From Terrisporobacter vanillatitrophus (GTDB taxonomy: Bacteria > Bacillota > Clostridia > Peptostreptococcales > Peptostreptococcaceae): 64,000 bases of DNA. A program made the position numbers and the translations under genes. Positions 25,964 to 34,913 of this stretch are shown piece after piece. The stretch covers positions 3,410,001-3,474,000 of the forward strand of contig NZ_CP154625.1 in assembly GCF_051148895.1 (NCBI RefSeq), read 5' to 3'. The stretch's first letter is position 1; every line of letters begins with the position of its first letter. Below the pieces are notes generated by a model, which was not told where the DNA came from, made no database searches, and was given only the letters and a program-made list of their open reading frames with translations.

Positions 25964-27224
25964 CATTATATTTACACCCTAAAAGCCTATACACAAAGCC
26001 TTTTCTTTCTATTTCTTCTTTATTTAAATAATTTCTAGTATCTAGCATTAGATTTCCTCTCATTTCTTTTTTTATTTCATCTAAAGGAAGAATTTTAAAA
26101 CAATCATGATTTACTCCAAGAATTAGTAAATCACTCTCCTTGCAGGCAGAAATAATATTGTTTTCGTTTAAGTAAAAATCTTTAACAAAAGGATCAAATA
26201 CTTTTACTGTGTAATTACTTTCAAGTAATAAATCTATTAATTTTATTATAGGGCTTTCTCTTATATCATCAATATTAGCCTTGTACGTTATTCCTAAAAT
26301 AGTCACATTTTTATCTTTTTTGTCATTTAGAAGTTTATCAACTGATTCATACACATAAGTAGGCATAAAATCGTTTAATTGTCTTGACGATTTTATTATT
26401 TTAGAAACATGGGGTTCCTTTTCCACAATGAACCAAGGATCTACAGCTAAACAGTGTCCTCCCACACCAGGACCTGGCATGTGTAAATTTACTCTAGGAT
26501 GTTTATTACTGTATTCTATTACTTCCCATGCATTTATACCTAACTTATCACAAATCAACATTAATTCATTTGCTAAAGCTATATTCACATCTCTATAGGT
26601 ATTTTCCATTAACTTGCAGATCTCAGCAGTTTTACAATCAGTTAAATATATATTTCCATTCACAATGGTTTTATATATTTTTTCTATCTCTTTTGCAGAC
26701 TTTTCATTTACTCCACCTATGACTCTGTCGTTATTTTTCAATTCATAAACTATATTTCCTGGTATTACACGTTCTGGTGAATACCCAAGGAATATTTCAC
26801 TACCTACTTTAAATCCACTTTCTTCTATTATAGGTTTTATAACTTCTTCTGTAGTACCCACAGGAGATGTGGATTCTAAAACAACTACATTACCTACTTT
26901 CAAATATTTTAGAATTGATTTAGTTGCAGAAATAACATACTTCATATCTGCACTTTTATCTTCTTCTATTGGTGTGGGTACTGCTATTATAAATACATCT
27001 GCCTCTCTAGGAATAGCGCTTCCTACTAATTTACCTTCTTTCACTGCATAGTTTGTTAGTTGCTCTAAATTATATTCTTCTATCATTATTTTTCCATCAT
27101 TTAGTTTTTCGATTACTTCTTTGTTTGTGTCTACTCCTACAACCTTATGGCCATATAAAGAAAACATGGTGGCTGTTGGAAGTCCTATATATCCCAAGCC
27201 TATAACGCATATATTTTTAATCAT
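25947..27224 (-). CDS. wecC: UDP-N-acetyl-D-mannosamine dehydrogenase (WecC type)
   Basis: 425 residues. NAD-binding Rossmann motif near the start (VIGLGYIGLPTATMFSLYG), a central UDP-glucose/GDP-mannose dehydrogenase domain (ENTYRDVNIALANEL; catalytic Cys in GPGVGGHCLAVDPW), and a C-terminal UDP-binding domain (TYKANIDDIRESP). The NTYRDVNIALANEL and GGHCLAVDPW forms match WecC rather than UDP-glucose dehydrogenase. It oxidises UDP-ManNAc to UDP-ManNAcA for surface polymers. No epimerase (WecB) is in the window. It starts 12 bases after the structural-protein gene at 27237, so the two share the sigma-K-like promoter at 27821; this ties the sugar to late sporulation, by inference. Confidence 0.88.
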   Translation of the reverse strand: MIKNICVIGLGYIGLPTATMFSLYGHKVVGVDTNKEVIEKLNDGKIMIEEYNLEQLTNYAVKEGKLVGSAIPREADVFIIAVPTPIEEDKSADMKYVISATKSILKYLKVGNVVVLESTSPVGTTEEVIKPIIEESGFKVGSEIFLGYSPERVIPGNIVYELKNNDRVIGGVNEKSAKEIEKIYKTIVNGNIYLTDCKTAEICKLMENTYRDVNIALANELMLICDKLGINAWEVIEYSNKHPRVNLHMPGPGVGGHCLAVDPWFIVEKEPHVSKIIKSSRQLNDFMPTYVYESVDKLLNDKKDKNVTILGITYKANIDDIRESPIIKLIDLLLESNYTVKVFDPFVKDFYLNENNIISACKESDLLILGVNHDCFKILPLDEIKKEMRGNLMLDTRNYLNKEEIERKGFVYRLLGCKYNEKTTS

Positions 27225-27236
27225 ATTTACTTTCCT

Positions 27237-27770
27237 TTATGCTGATAATACAAAAGAAAACTCTCCTGTTAACTCCAGTACTTTTTCATTTCCTATTGTA
27301 TGTTCAATTACATCGTAGTTATCAAGAACTACTGAAATATCCTCTCTTGTTGGTATTGGCTGTGGATCTTGTGGATTTACATAGCCAAGTACTATATAGT
27401 CCTTTAGCACACCTTCATCTACTACTTTAATTTGTACAAAACCATCTGCTGAAGACCATCCATCACCATTTACTGTACTTTGACTTCCTAACATAAAATT
27501 ATAACTACTTACTAATGCATTTAAAGCCATTCTAAAAGCTAAGCTTCCTGACATTCTTATTTCTTCAAGATACACTTTTACATCAGGAATAGATTCTCCT
27601 GTACATGGATTTTTTATATCACTTGTAATAAAAGTTTCTTCTGCTACATATATATTTAAATCATCAGTTGATACTGCTACAGAAAGTTGATTTTCATCAT
27701 TATAGTAAAATCCTTCTGGAACATTTATAGTTATACTAAATGGTAATGTTATATTGTCTATACAATTCAT
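27237..27770 (-). CDS. repeat-family surface/structural protein A, unassigned
   Basis: 177 residues, acidic, beta-rich by appearance, no signal peptide. It is a clear paralogue of the protein at 30653: shared QLSVAVSTDDLNIY / QFSIAVSTDSLIVY, GWSSADGFV / IWSSADGFV, and a closing beta strand (LELTGEFSF / VTLEGQFEL). No known domain recognised. Good GGAGG ribosome site; sigma-K-like promoter upstream; co-transcribed with wecC; divergent from a CgeB-type glycosyltransferase. I infer a mother-cell-made spore-surface protein, possibly a glycosylation substrate. It could also be an unrelated cytosolic protein. Confidence 0.65.
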   Translation of the reverse strand: MNCIDNITLPFSITINVPEGFYYNDENQLSVAVSTDDLNIYVAEETFITSDIKNPCTGESIPDVKVYLEEIRMSGSLAFRMALNALVSSYNFMLGSQSTVNGDGWSSADGFVQIKVVDEGVLKDYIVLGYVNPQDPQPIPTREDISVVLDNYDVIEHTIGNEKVLELTGEFSFVLSA

Positions 27771-27820
27771 TATTAATCCTCCTTCTTATATAGATTAGAG
27801 AATATATTAATCTCTATTAG

Positions 27821-27847
27821 TATAATATGAGTATTTTTGTATTTAGT
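27821..27847 (-). promoter_or_regulatory. sigma-K-like promoter of the structural-protein A/wecC operon
   Basis: Minus strand AC, 16-base spacer, CATATTATA, about 50 bases before the start codon. A full match to the AC-N16/17-CATANNNTA pattern. Confidence 0.55.
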
Positions 27848-27893
27848 TACTGTGTTTTGTCACTTTTTGGTGTTATTATGAAAGAGGTGTATT

Positions 27894-29894
27894 ATGAAAT
27901 TTAAATCTGCAAATAAACTTATTTATTCTTATAAATATGACAAAAAAAATCTTATTACTCACCATGTCATAAATAATGTTAAATTATTTAATCAGTACCA
28001 AATTATATTTGGTGGAAACAAAAACGAGAACCTTTCATTAATTAATATAAAGCTTTATTGCAATAATAATGAAATAGAAAATATATTATTATATTTAAAC
28101 CAATCTTATAAGTTTGATAATAAAGATGTAACAAAGATTGAAATAGATGTTGATTTAAAAGAAGATATGAACTTTAATTTAAATATATTAGAACTACCTA
28201 TTGTATTTGAGGAAAATACCTACGAAAATTCTTCTATTGTAAATGATTTTATAAATGATATTGAAAATATGCCAATAATAAAAGATTCATCTTCTCCAAC
28301 ATTTAATATAAAAATGGCGTGTATTTTAGATGAGTTTACTTATGAATGTTTTTCTCCAGAATGCAACTTACTTCAACTTAAGTCTATGACATGGAAAAAT
28401 CAAATAGAAGAGTTTCAACCAGATTTTTTATTTGTAGAGTCTGCTTGGTATGGAGTTTGTAAAACTTGGATTGGAAAAATTGCCTGTGAAGAAAAGTTAG
28501 ATGATACTCTTTTAGAATTAGTCACTTATTGTAACACTAAAAAAATTCCTACAGTTTTTTTTAACAAAGAAGGTCTTGTAAATCTTTTTTATTTTGAAAA
28601 ATCCAGTGCTATTTTTGATTATGTTTTTGTATCAGATGAAAATATAATTCCTTCTCAAATAGAGCTATGTAATCACCCTAATGTATATCCTCTTTCCTTT
28701 GCAGCACAACCTAAAATTCACAATTCTATTAACAAAAATAAATATAAACTAGGTGATGTTGCTTTTGCTGGAGGTTGGTATAGTAATAAGCACGACAATA
28801 GATTAAAGGATTTTGAATATATTCTAAAACCTGCTTTAGACTATAATATTCATATTTATGACAGGAATTTTCACCAAAGGTCCATGTTTGAGTTTTTAGA
28901 TAAATATTGGCCAAAGGAGTATTTAGACAATATTGTTGGAAGATTGGACTATAAATATATGGTTGAAGCTTACAAGAACTATACTGTTTTTTTAAATGTT
29001 AATTCCATTCATGATAGTTCTTATATGGTTTCTAGAAGGGTTTATGAAATCCTAGCTTGCAAAACTTTACTACTATCCTCATATTCAAAAGGTATAGTTC
29101 ATAATTTTAAAGATTATGTTTTTATATCAAATAGCCCAGATGAAACAAAATATTTATTGCAAGATATATTAGAAAATAGTTCTGTTTATGAAAAAAAAGC
29201 AAAAGAAAGTCAAAGATATATTTTGGAGAATCATACTTATGCAAATAGATTAATGGAAGTATTTAATATTACAAATTTAAATTATAATAAAACATATTCT
29301 ATTAATGTAGCTGTAATTTGCGTTGTAGAAGATTCTTCTCACATAAAAAACATTTATAAAAATCTAATAAATCAATATTATACTCCTTCATATACTTACT
29401 TATTTATTAATAAAAAAATTAATTGGGAAGATTGCAAGGATTTCTTAAATATTAAAAATCTTTATTATAATTTTTATACAAATGAAAAAGATATTAATCA
29501 TTTATTTGAATACATTTATAATTTAAAACATAATATTACAAATTATGCTTTGTTATACTCTAGTAACTACTATGGTCCTAATTATATTCGTGATTATGTA
29601 AATATACTTTCTTACTCTAATCTTCATATAATAGGTAAAAGCCAAATATATGAAGTTAATAACAATGAATTAGAGTTAAAAATCTGCGATAATAAAGACT
29701 CTTATGTAAGAAAAATTTACAAAGATACTCTTTTCTTTACAAAAACTTTTCTTTCATTTTTGTCTTATAATGATGATTTATCTAGTAGCTGTATATCTAG
29801 AAACAACTTTATTTTTTATTCTGATGATGAATATAACTTCTTAAGAAATGTAAATCTTAATTTACAAGATTATATCAAATTTATAACTATATAA
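27894..29894 (+). CDS. CgeB-type glycosyltransferase with C-terminal extension
   Basis: 666 residues, cytosolic. Residues about 1-130 are an unassigned N-terminal domain. About 140-280 resemble the DUF3880 half of CgeB proteins (FVESAWYGVCKTWIGKIA). About 288-450 hold the CgeB/GT-B C-terminal half (DVAFAGGWYSNKHDNR, YDRNF, VFLNVNSIHDSSYMVSRRVYEILAC). Residues 480-666 look like a degenerate GT-A-like domain (YALLYSSNYYGPNYIRDYVN). CgeB is a Bacillus spore-crust protein and its relatives glycosylate spore-surface proteins. Located between structural proteins A and C. Ribosome site GAGGTG. The sugar and acceptor are unknown. Confidence 0.75.
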   Translation: MKFKSANKLIYSYKYDKKNLITHHVINNVKLFNQYQIIFGGNKNENLSLINIKLYCNNNEIENILLYLNQSYKFDNKDVTKIEIDVDLKEDMNFNLNILELPIVFEENTYENSSIVNDFINDIENMPIIKDSSSPTFNIKMACILDEFTYECFSPECNLLQLKSMTWKNQIEEFQPDFLFVESAWYGVCKTWIGKIACEEKLDDTLLELVTYCNTKKIPTVFFNKEGLVNLFYFEKSSAIFDYVFVSDENIIPSQIELCNHPNVYPLSFAAQPKIHNSINKNKYKLGDVAFAGGWYSNKHDNRLKDFEYILKPALDYNIHIYDRNFHQRSMFEFLDKYWPKEYLDNIVGRLDYKYMVEAYKNYTVFLNVNSIHDSSYMVSRRVYEILACKTLLLSSYSKGIVHNFKDYVFISNSPDETKYLLQDILENSSVYEKKAKESQRYILENHTYANRLMEVFNITNLNYNKTYSINVAVICVVEDSSHIKNIYKNLINQYYTPSYTYLFINKKINWEDCKDFLNIKNLYYNFYTNEKDINHLFEYIYNLKHNITNYALLYSSNYYGPNYIRDYVNILSYSNLHIIGKSQIYEVNNNELELKICDNKDSYVRKIYKDTLFFTKTFLSFLSYNDDLSSSCISRNNFIFYSDDEYNFLRNVNLNLQDYIKFITI

Positions 29895-29897
29895 CAA

Positions 29898-29931
29898 AAG
29901 AGCTATGGCTCTTTTTAGCCATAGCTCCTAA
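29898..29931. terminator. bidirectional hairpin between convergent genes
   Basis: AGAGCTATGGCT / AGCCATAGCTCT stem between the CgeB-type gene (plus) and structural protein C (minus). The T-run after the stem is on the minus strand (CTCTTTTG). Confidence 0.75.
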
Positions 29932-29948
29932 AATATTTATTATAATTA

Positions 29949-30629
29949 TTATGGTTTTTCTACTATTTTAACTGTTCCCTCAACTTTATATAAATAATAA
30001 TCTACGCCATCTAAGTCTGGTAATCTAGTTAAAGTTGTATCAAACTCTGCTTCAAAATCGTCCTCATTAACAATTACTTCCTCGTCAAATGGTACTATTT
30101 TATATAAACAAAATCCAGTTCTTGCTTCTACTTCTCCATCGTATACCTTAATTTTTGTTATATTATCATATATTAAAACTGAATAATGAAGTTCTGCTAC
30201 TAATACTATTTCTTTTAGTAAAGTTTCACCTGTTATTGTTCCTGGTCCTCCACATGGGTCATTTACTTCTACTTGGTAAGTAAAAGTTTCTTCCATTACT
30301 TTAAATTGGTCCCAGTGTGCTAAATTTATATATATTGATAATCCATCTGGATCTGTAACAAGGTCTTTTCTTACTTTTAGGATAGTCTGTGGTAAATAAT
30401 TTACATGATCACATGGGAATGGTAATGATTGTGCCATAATTTCAGCATCCTCCTTTAAAATATATTTAGGTCCTTTAAAATCTTTTATTTCAAAATCTTG
30501 TTCAAAAGAGTTTTCTCCTTGGGAGATTACCTCTTTGTTTTCTAGATTATTTTCCTCTTGTTTATTCTCATAATTAATTTCATCTCGGCTCTTATTTTTC
30601 CCAAAATATTTCTTTAAAAAGTCAAACAT
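29949..30629 (-). CDS. acidic surface/structural protein C, unassigned
   Basis: 226 residues. Residues 1-70 are a charged, low-complexity segment; the rest is beta-rich. The block PCGGPGTITGETLLKEIVLV followed by AELHYSVLIYD echoes the PCTGESIPDVKVYLEEI... region of protein A and GPCGGTIDNVVLKLGQV of protein B, so it may be a distant member of the same family. It is downstream of protein B by 23 bases and probably co-transcribed. Start taken at the ATG; a TTG lies one codon earlier, and no strong ribosome site is seen, so it may be translated by coupling. No function recognised. Confidence 0.6.
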   Translation of the reverse strand: MFDFLKKYFGKNKSRDEINYENKQEENNLENKEVISQGENSFEQDFEIKDFKGPKYILKEDAEIMAQSLPFPCDHVNYLPQTILKVRKDLVTDPDGLSIYINLAHWDQFKVMEETFTYQVEVNDPCGGPGTITGETLLKEIVLVAELHYSVLIYDNITKIKVYDGEVEARTGFCLYKIVPFDEEVIVNEDDFEAEFDTTLTRLPDLDGVDYYLYKVEGTVKIVEKP

Positions 30630-30652
30630 CAAGTTAGTTCGTTCTTATTGGA

Positions 30653-31201
30653 CTAAATTAGTCCATATCCTAATTCAAACTGTCCTTCTAAGGTAACAAT
30701 TCTATTATTTGAACGTTCTTCAATATATGTTGAGCCTAGTACAAGTGATTTTAAAGTTACTGTTAATAAACTTGGATCTATTTCTTCTTCTGGTAAAACA
30801 AATGCAACGGTCATATAATTATTTGCTCCATCCATTACATCTACAAATCCATCAGCACTTGACCATATATTATCCTCCACGTTTACTTTATCTTTTAAAT
30901 CATCTGGTATTATTAATGGATCTGACTGGATTCCATTTGCTGCTACTCTATAAACAATTGAACCAGAAACTTTTACTTGCCCTAATTTAAGAACTACATT
31001 ATCAATAGTTCCTCCGCATGGACCTATTACCGGTTCACCAGCTGGAACAGGGTAATCTACTATATCTTTATATACTATAAGTGAATCTGTTGATACTGCT
31101 ATGGAAAACTGTGATGCTTCAACTAATCCAAAAGAAGCTGGTACTACATAAGTTGCTGAAAAATCCAACGTCAAATTATCAGTACATTTTATTTGTGCCA
31201 T
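30653..31201 (-). CDS. repeat-family surface/structural protein B, unassigned
   Basis: 182 residues. Start set at MAQIKCTD because GGAGGAAAG lies just in front; the frame is open 11 codons further upstream but without a ribosome site. Paralogue of protein A (see QFSIAVSTDSLIVY and WSSADGFV). Contains a GPCGG motif shared with protein C. No signal peptide or membrane helix. Preceded by a CATAGTATA element. Followed by protein C, forming a two-gene unit set between two CgeB-type glycosyltransferases. Probable spore-surface protein, by context only. Confidence 0.65.
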   Translation of the reverse strand: MAQIKCTDNLTLDFSATYVVPASFGLVEASQFSIAVSTDSLIVYKDIVDYPVPAGEPVIGPCGGTIDNVVLKLGQVKVSGSIVYRVAANGIQSDPLIIPDDLKDKVNVEDNIWSSADGFVDVMDGANNYMTVAFVLPEEEIDPSLLTVTLKSLVLGSTYIEERSNNRIVTLEGQFELGYGLI

Positions 31202-31263
31202 TTTCTTTCCTCCAATACTCTTATAATGAGACAAATCTTTTCATAAGATTCCTATCTCTCGTA

Positions 31264-31272
31264 TATACTATG
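31264..31272 (-). promoter_or_regulatory. sigma-K-type -10 element upstream of structural protein B
   Basis: CATAGTATA on the minus strand about 65 bases before the start. No AC at 16-17 bases upstream, so confidence is limited. Confidence 0.3.
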
Positions 31273-31333
31273 AAAGTATGTTAGTATTTGACACTTTTTT
31301 TGTCAAATAACTTATTATTTATTATTATTTTGT

Positions 31334-33922
31334 CTAAAAATAAATTTTTTCTATTTCATCATACTTTTCAGCCTTAGCACATTCTACAAAATCCTTTATA
31401 TACTTATCTTGAATATTCATATAATTATATGCATTTAAAATTTCTAACATTATTCTTGTAATTTCTATCACCATACTTTTATCTGCATTTTTCAATTTTG
31501 ACATATACCAATTTTTATAAAAGTATTCCAATTTTCCATATATATACTCTTTTTTTACTCCATAACTATCTAATCTAATAGCCATTTCTTTCTCCAACAA
31601 AAGAGACTTTTCAAAAAAACTTATACTTTTATTATTTGTTATTGATGTTGTAACAGCAGCATAATAAATGTGAATTATATCTTCTATAATTTTTATTCTC
31701 TTTGCATTTAACATTAGCTCTATAAAAAATAATGTATCTTGACCTATTGCACCATTTACCATTTTTAAATTATTTTCTAAAATGAAATTTTTTCTAATCA
31801 TAATTGCCTGAATACTATTAACAGGGAATTTATTATTAATTTCATATTGTCTTGGATTTTCTATTATTTTAGTTCTTCTATTTTTCATTACATTTTCTTT
31901 ATTTCCCACTTTCAACATATTTCCTAATACCAAATCATAGTCTGAGTTTACAATTTTTTTATATAATTTTGCATATCCATCATTTACTGCCTCATTATCT
32001 GGATCTAGAAATGTAATATAATCTGTAGTAGAAATCTCTATGCCTTTATTTCTAGGTCTTGAAGCACTTCCACTTGATATATCATTAAACTTGTACAGTT
32101 TTATGTTTTCATTTTCTCTATTTAAACGCTCCAATATTACTAATGTATCTTTGTCACTGGATCCATCATCTATTAAAACTATTTCCATATCCTTAAACAT
32201 GGTACTTCTTTTTAAACTATTAAAACATTTGTTTAATAAACATCTTCCATTGTTATATATGGGAACTATTACAGAGAATTTATATTTATTTTCTTGCAAA
32301 AACTCAACATCTTCTTTATTATCACTTGTATTGGCATCCCTACTTTTAAATTTATTTCTAAAGTTGTTATATATTTTTTTAATAACTGAATCACTTTCAT
32401 TATTACTTATACTATCTTTCATATTTAATTCAAAATGGTCTATTGAATAGCCATTGTTTAAATATATGGAATTATTTAATGAAAGCAAAAAATCTAAATT
32501 AAATACTTTTATATCAAATACTGTCTTGTATTTATCCTTCATTTGATTTACATAATTGTGTTCTATACCTACTACAATTTGATTATTACGATAATAACTA
32601 TCCTTAGTTATATAATCACTATCCGTATATTTAAATCCATTTATCATATCTTGTAGATAATACTCTTCATAAAAATAATCTTCTTTAAAAAAAGCTATAA
32701 AATCATATTCATTGTATATTTTTTTTGCTTTATCTTCTTCAACTAAATACTTATATTCATAAATTTGTCTGTCAAACATGACCTTTATAATTGGAGTAAT
32801 CTTTTTAGCTACTACTAACACTTTTTTGTTTAAATTCATATAAAAATGTGGATATACTTTCTTAATCATATTTTCAATTCTATTAAATACACACTTATCA
32901 CTCATTACATTTCTTATTCCATAGATTTGATGTTTATAAATTTCTTCTTCATTAAAACTATCCAAAATATATTTTACTTCATTGCTGTCATGTACTATAA
33001 ATATGTTTGGATTGTTATTATTTACAGCTATACTATAATTTGATATTATTGCATTTCCCAAGGCTTGAGCCTCATAACATCTCATAGCACACATTGTTGG
33101 ACTGTACTTTATACTATTTACATTTACTATCCAGTCATAAAGTTTGTGTATTTTTTGCAAATCTTTGTGATTAATAGCAGGACTAGTATATGGAATATAT
33201 TCTTTTGGATAAAAATAAGCATTTTCATTAAAATTTCTATCTATTATATTTAATTCTCTATTAGAAGATAAAACACCATCAAATATTTTTTTCATATCAT
33301 TACATCTATGAGGATATTTTGTCATCCAACTTCCTGCAAAAAGCACTTCTTTTAATTTTTTATTATTTTTTATACCAATTGGATTATGAAATAACGGATT
33401 CACTCCAAACATTGATAAATAAACATTCTCATTATTACAGTCATTTTTGTAATCTTCTATTTTATCTTTATCTGTAGTAAAAATATAATCAAATTCTTTA
33501 GCTATATTAATAAAAATATTATAATTACTGGGATCTTCTATACTTTGAAATAAGGTGGGAATATTCTTAGACTTACATAACCTAGTAATTTTTGATATGA
33601 TGCTCTCCTGTTTTCTTCTACCTCTCCAATCATTATCTTCCATACCCCTCCAACAAGTTACAAACAAAAACATATCTATTTTATTATTTTCTATAATTTC
33701 TTTGTATTTGAGAGAACTTATATATATAAGACTCACTGAATCTTTGTAATAGTTATACATAAATTCATCTGTTACAATCCCAATATTTTTATCTATTTTT
33801 TTAAAATATCTACTTCCATTGCTATCAGGCATATTTGAGATTAATTTTAGCAATTTATTATTTAAGGACTTATTATAGTTATTATTTTTATAATTTATTA
33901 ATTCTAACCTATTATTTTCCAC
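31334..33922 (-). CDS. two-domain glycosyltransferase: CgeB-type GT-B plus GT2
   Basis: 862 residues from the GTG at 33922, which has AAAGGAG seven bases upstream; an ATG 11 codons earlier has no ribosome site. Residues about 50-350 form a CgeB-like glycosyltransferase (VLFAGSWMTKYPHRC, IDRNFNENAYFYPKEY, YDWIVNVNSIKYSPTMC). The middle region resembles the C-terminal extension of the other CgeB-type protein (FKEDYFYEEYYLQDMIN). Residues from about 545 form a GT2 (GT-A) domain (FSVIVPIYNNGRCLLNKC, LIDDGSSD, TFLDPDN in place of a simple DxD). It could add two sugars in sequence. Sigma-K-like promoter at 33965-33992. Acceptor unknown, probably a spore-surface protein. Confidence 0.8.
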   Translation of the reverse strand: MENNRLELINYKNNNYNKSLNNKLLKLISNMPDSNGSRYFKKIDKNIGIVTDEFMYNYYKDSVSLIYISSLKYKEIIENNKIDMFLFVTCWRGMEDNDWRGRRKQESIISKITRLCKSKNIPTLFQSIEDPSNYNIFINIAKEFDYIFTTDKDKIEDYKNDCNNENVYLSMFGVNPLFHNPIGIKNNKKLKEVLFAGSWMTKYPHRCNDMKKIFDGVLSSNRELNIIDRNFNENAYFYPKEYIPYTSPAINHKDLQKIHKLYDWIVNVNSIKYSPTMCAMRCYEAQALGNAIISNYSIAVNNNNPNIFIVHDSNEVKYILDSFNEEEIYKHQIYGIRNVMSDKCVFNRIENMIKKVYPHFYMNLNKKVLVVAKKITPIIKVMFDRQIYEYKYLVEEDKAKKIYNEYDFIAFFKEDYFYEEYYLQDMINGFKYTDSDYITKDSYYRNNQIVVGIEHNYVNQMKDKYKTVFDIKVFNLDFLLSLNNSIYLNNGYSIDHFELNMKDSISNNESDSVIKKIYNNFRNKFKSRDANTSDNKEDVEFLQENKYKFSVIVPIYNNGRCLLNKCFNSLKRSTMFKDMEIVLIDDGSSDKDTLVILERLNRENENIKLYKFNDISSGSASRPRNKGIEISTTDYITFLDPDNEAVNDGYAKLYKKIVNSDYDLVLGNMLKVGNKENVMKNRRTKIIENPRQYEINNKFPVNSIQAIMIRKNFILENNLKMVNGAIGQDTLFFIELMLNAKRIKIIEDIIHIYYAAVTTSITNNKSISFFEKSLLLEKEMAIRLDSYGVKKEYIYGKLEYFYKNWYMSKLKNADKSMVIEITRIMLEILNAYNYMNIQDKYIKDFVECAKAEKYDEIEKIYF

Positions 33923-33964
33923 TATAAGTCTCCTTTCTTTTAATAATCCTATCATTTGATATTA

Positions 33965-33992
33965 AATAATATGTTCCTAAGAATTAAGATGT
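33965..33992 (-). promoter_or_regulatory. sigma-K-like promoter of the two-domain glycosyltransferase
   Basis: Minus strand AC, 17-base spacer, CATATTATT (last position differs from CATANNNTA). It lies 30 bases from a second such promoter facing the other way. Confidence 0.45.
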
Positions 33993-34021
33993 TACATAAA
34001 TCTACTTATATCAAGTAATTC

Positions 34022-34048
34022 ACATAAAAAGTCCCAAATCATAATATA
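34022..34048 (+). promoter_or_regulatory. sigma-K-like promoter of the rhamnosyltransferase-like gene
   Basis: Plus strand AC, 16-base spacer, CATAATATA, about 50 bases before the start codon. A full pattern match. Confidence 0.55.
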
Positions 34049-34096
34049 TAAGGTAGATATATATTTAGTTATTTTTAATAAAGCAGGTGTAAATTG

Positions 34097-34816
34097 ATGA
34101 GTAAAAAAATTATAATTAATATACCTTTTAATTCCTTTGACTTTGATGATTTTTTTAAGAAAAAAGATATGATACCACCCAGGTTAACAAAAGAATGGAT
34201 AGATTATAGAATGGATGTTTTTATGAATTACACTTATAAAAGTTTAATTTCTCAAACTAATCAAGATTTTACAGCTTTAATTTCTTACGATCCCTTAAGC
34301 AGTGATTTAGTTATGCATGCTTTATCCAAATATGATAAATTACCAGAAAATATTGTATTTCTTCCTAAAAATAATGATTTACTATATAAGCTTATAAAAG
34401 GATATGATTATTTATATTTAGTTAGATTAGATAGTGATGATATGTATCTTCCATCATTTATAGATCAGCTTCATAAGTTAAATATTGATAATTCCATAGA
34501 ATGTATATTAAATCAAGATGGCTATGTGTATGATATTCATAAAGACGAACTAGGTTTATGGAAGTATCCATCTCCACCTTTTTATGCTTTAGTTTACAAT
34601 GTATCAGATTTTTTAAGTGGGTTTAGATATGTTATGCCTAGAGGTCATAGCTCAGCTATAAATCTAAAGTGCAAGATTTTACATGAGAAAAATTATATGG
34701 TTATAGTTCATAATAAAAATACCTCTACCCAGTTTCATACTAAATTTAATGTGGGAATAATAAAATCTAAAGCTGAAAAAAATAAAATATTAAAGGAATT
34801 TAAAATTATAAACTAA
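34097..34816 (+). CDS. putative rhamnosyltransferase-family glycosyltransferase
   Basis: 239 residues from the ATG with AGGTG seven bases upstream; a TTG lies one codon before. Motifs SLISQTNQDFTALISYDPLS and YLVRLDSDDMYLPSFIDQL (the DSDD acting as the metal-binding acidic motif) match the 'putative rhamnosyl transferase' GT-A-like family. Cytosolic. Monocistronic, divergent from the two-domain glycosyltransferase, convergent with the pse operon. Its sigma-K-like promoter places it with the putative spore-glycan genes. Sugar specificity is not certain. Confidence 0.7.
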   Translation: MSKKIIINIPFNSFDFDDFFKKKDMIPPRLTKEWIDYRMDVFMNYTYKSLISQTNQDFTALISYDPLSSDLVMHALSKYDKLPENIVFLPKNNDLLYKLIKGYDYLYLVRLDSDDMYLPSFIDQLHKLNIDNSIECILNQDGYVYDIHKDELGLWKYPSPPFYALVYNVSDFLSGFRYVMPRGHSSAINLKCKILHEKNYMVIVHNKNTSTQFHTKFNVGIIKSKAEKNKILKEFKIIN

Positions 34817-34841
34817 AGAACAAGTAAATATGAAAACACTC

Positions 34842-34894
34842 TAAATAGCCTCTACACAGAAATATAAAATTACACTTCTGTATAGGGGCTCTTT
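34842..34894. terminator. hairpin between convergent glycan genes
   Basis: AATAGCCTCTACACAGAA pairs imperfectly with TTCTGTATAGGGGCT; the loop is about 14 bases. It lies between the rhamnosyltransferase-like gene and the end of the pse operon. The T-tracts are short. Confidence 0.6.
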
Positions 34895-34913
34895 AGTAAA
34901 ATTAATTTTTTAT

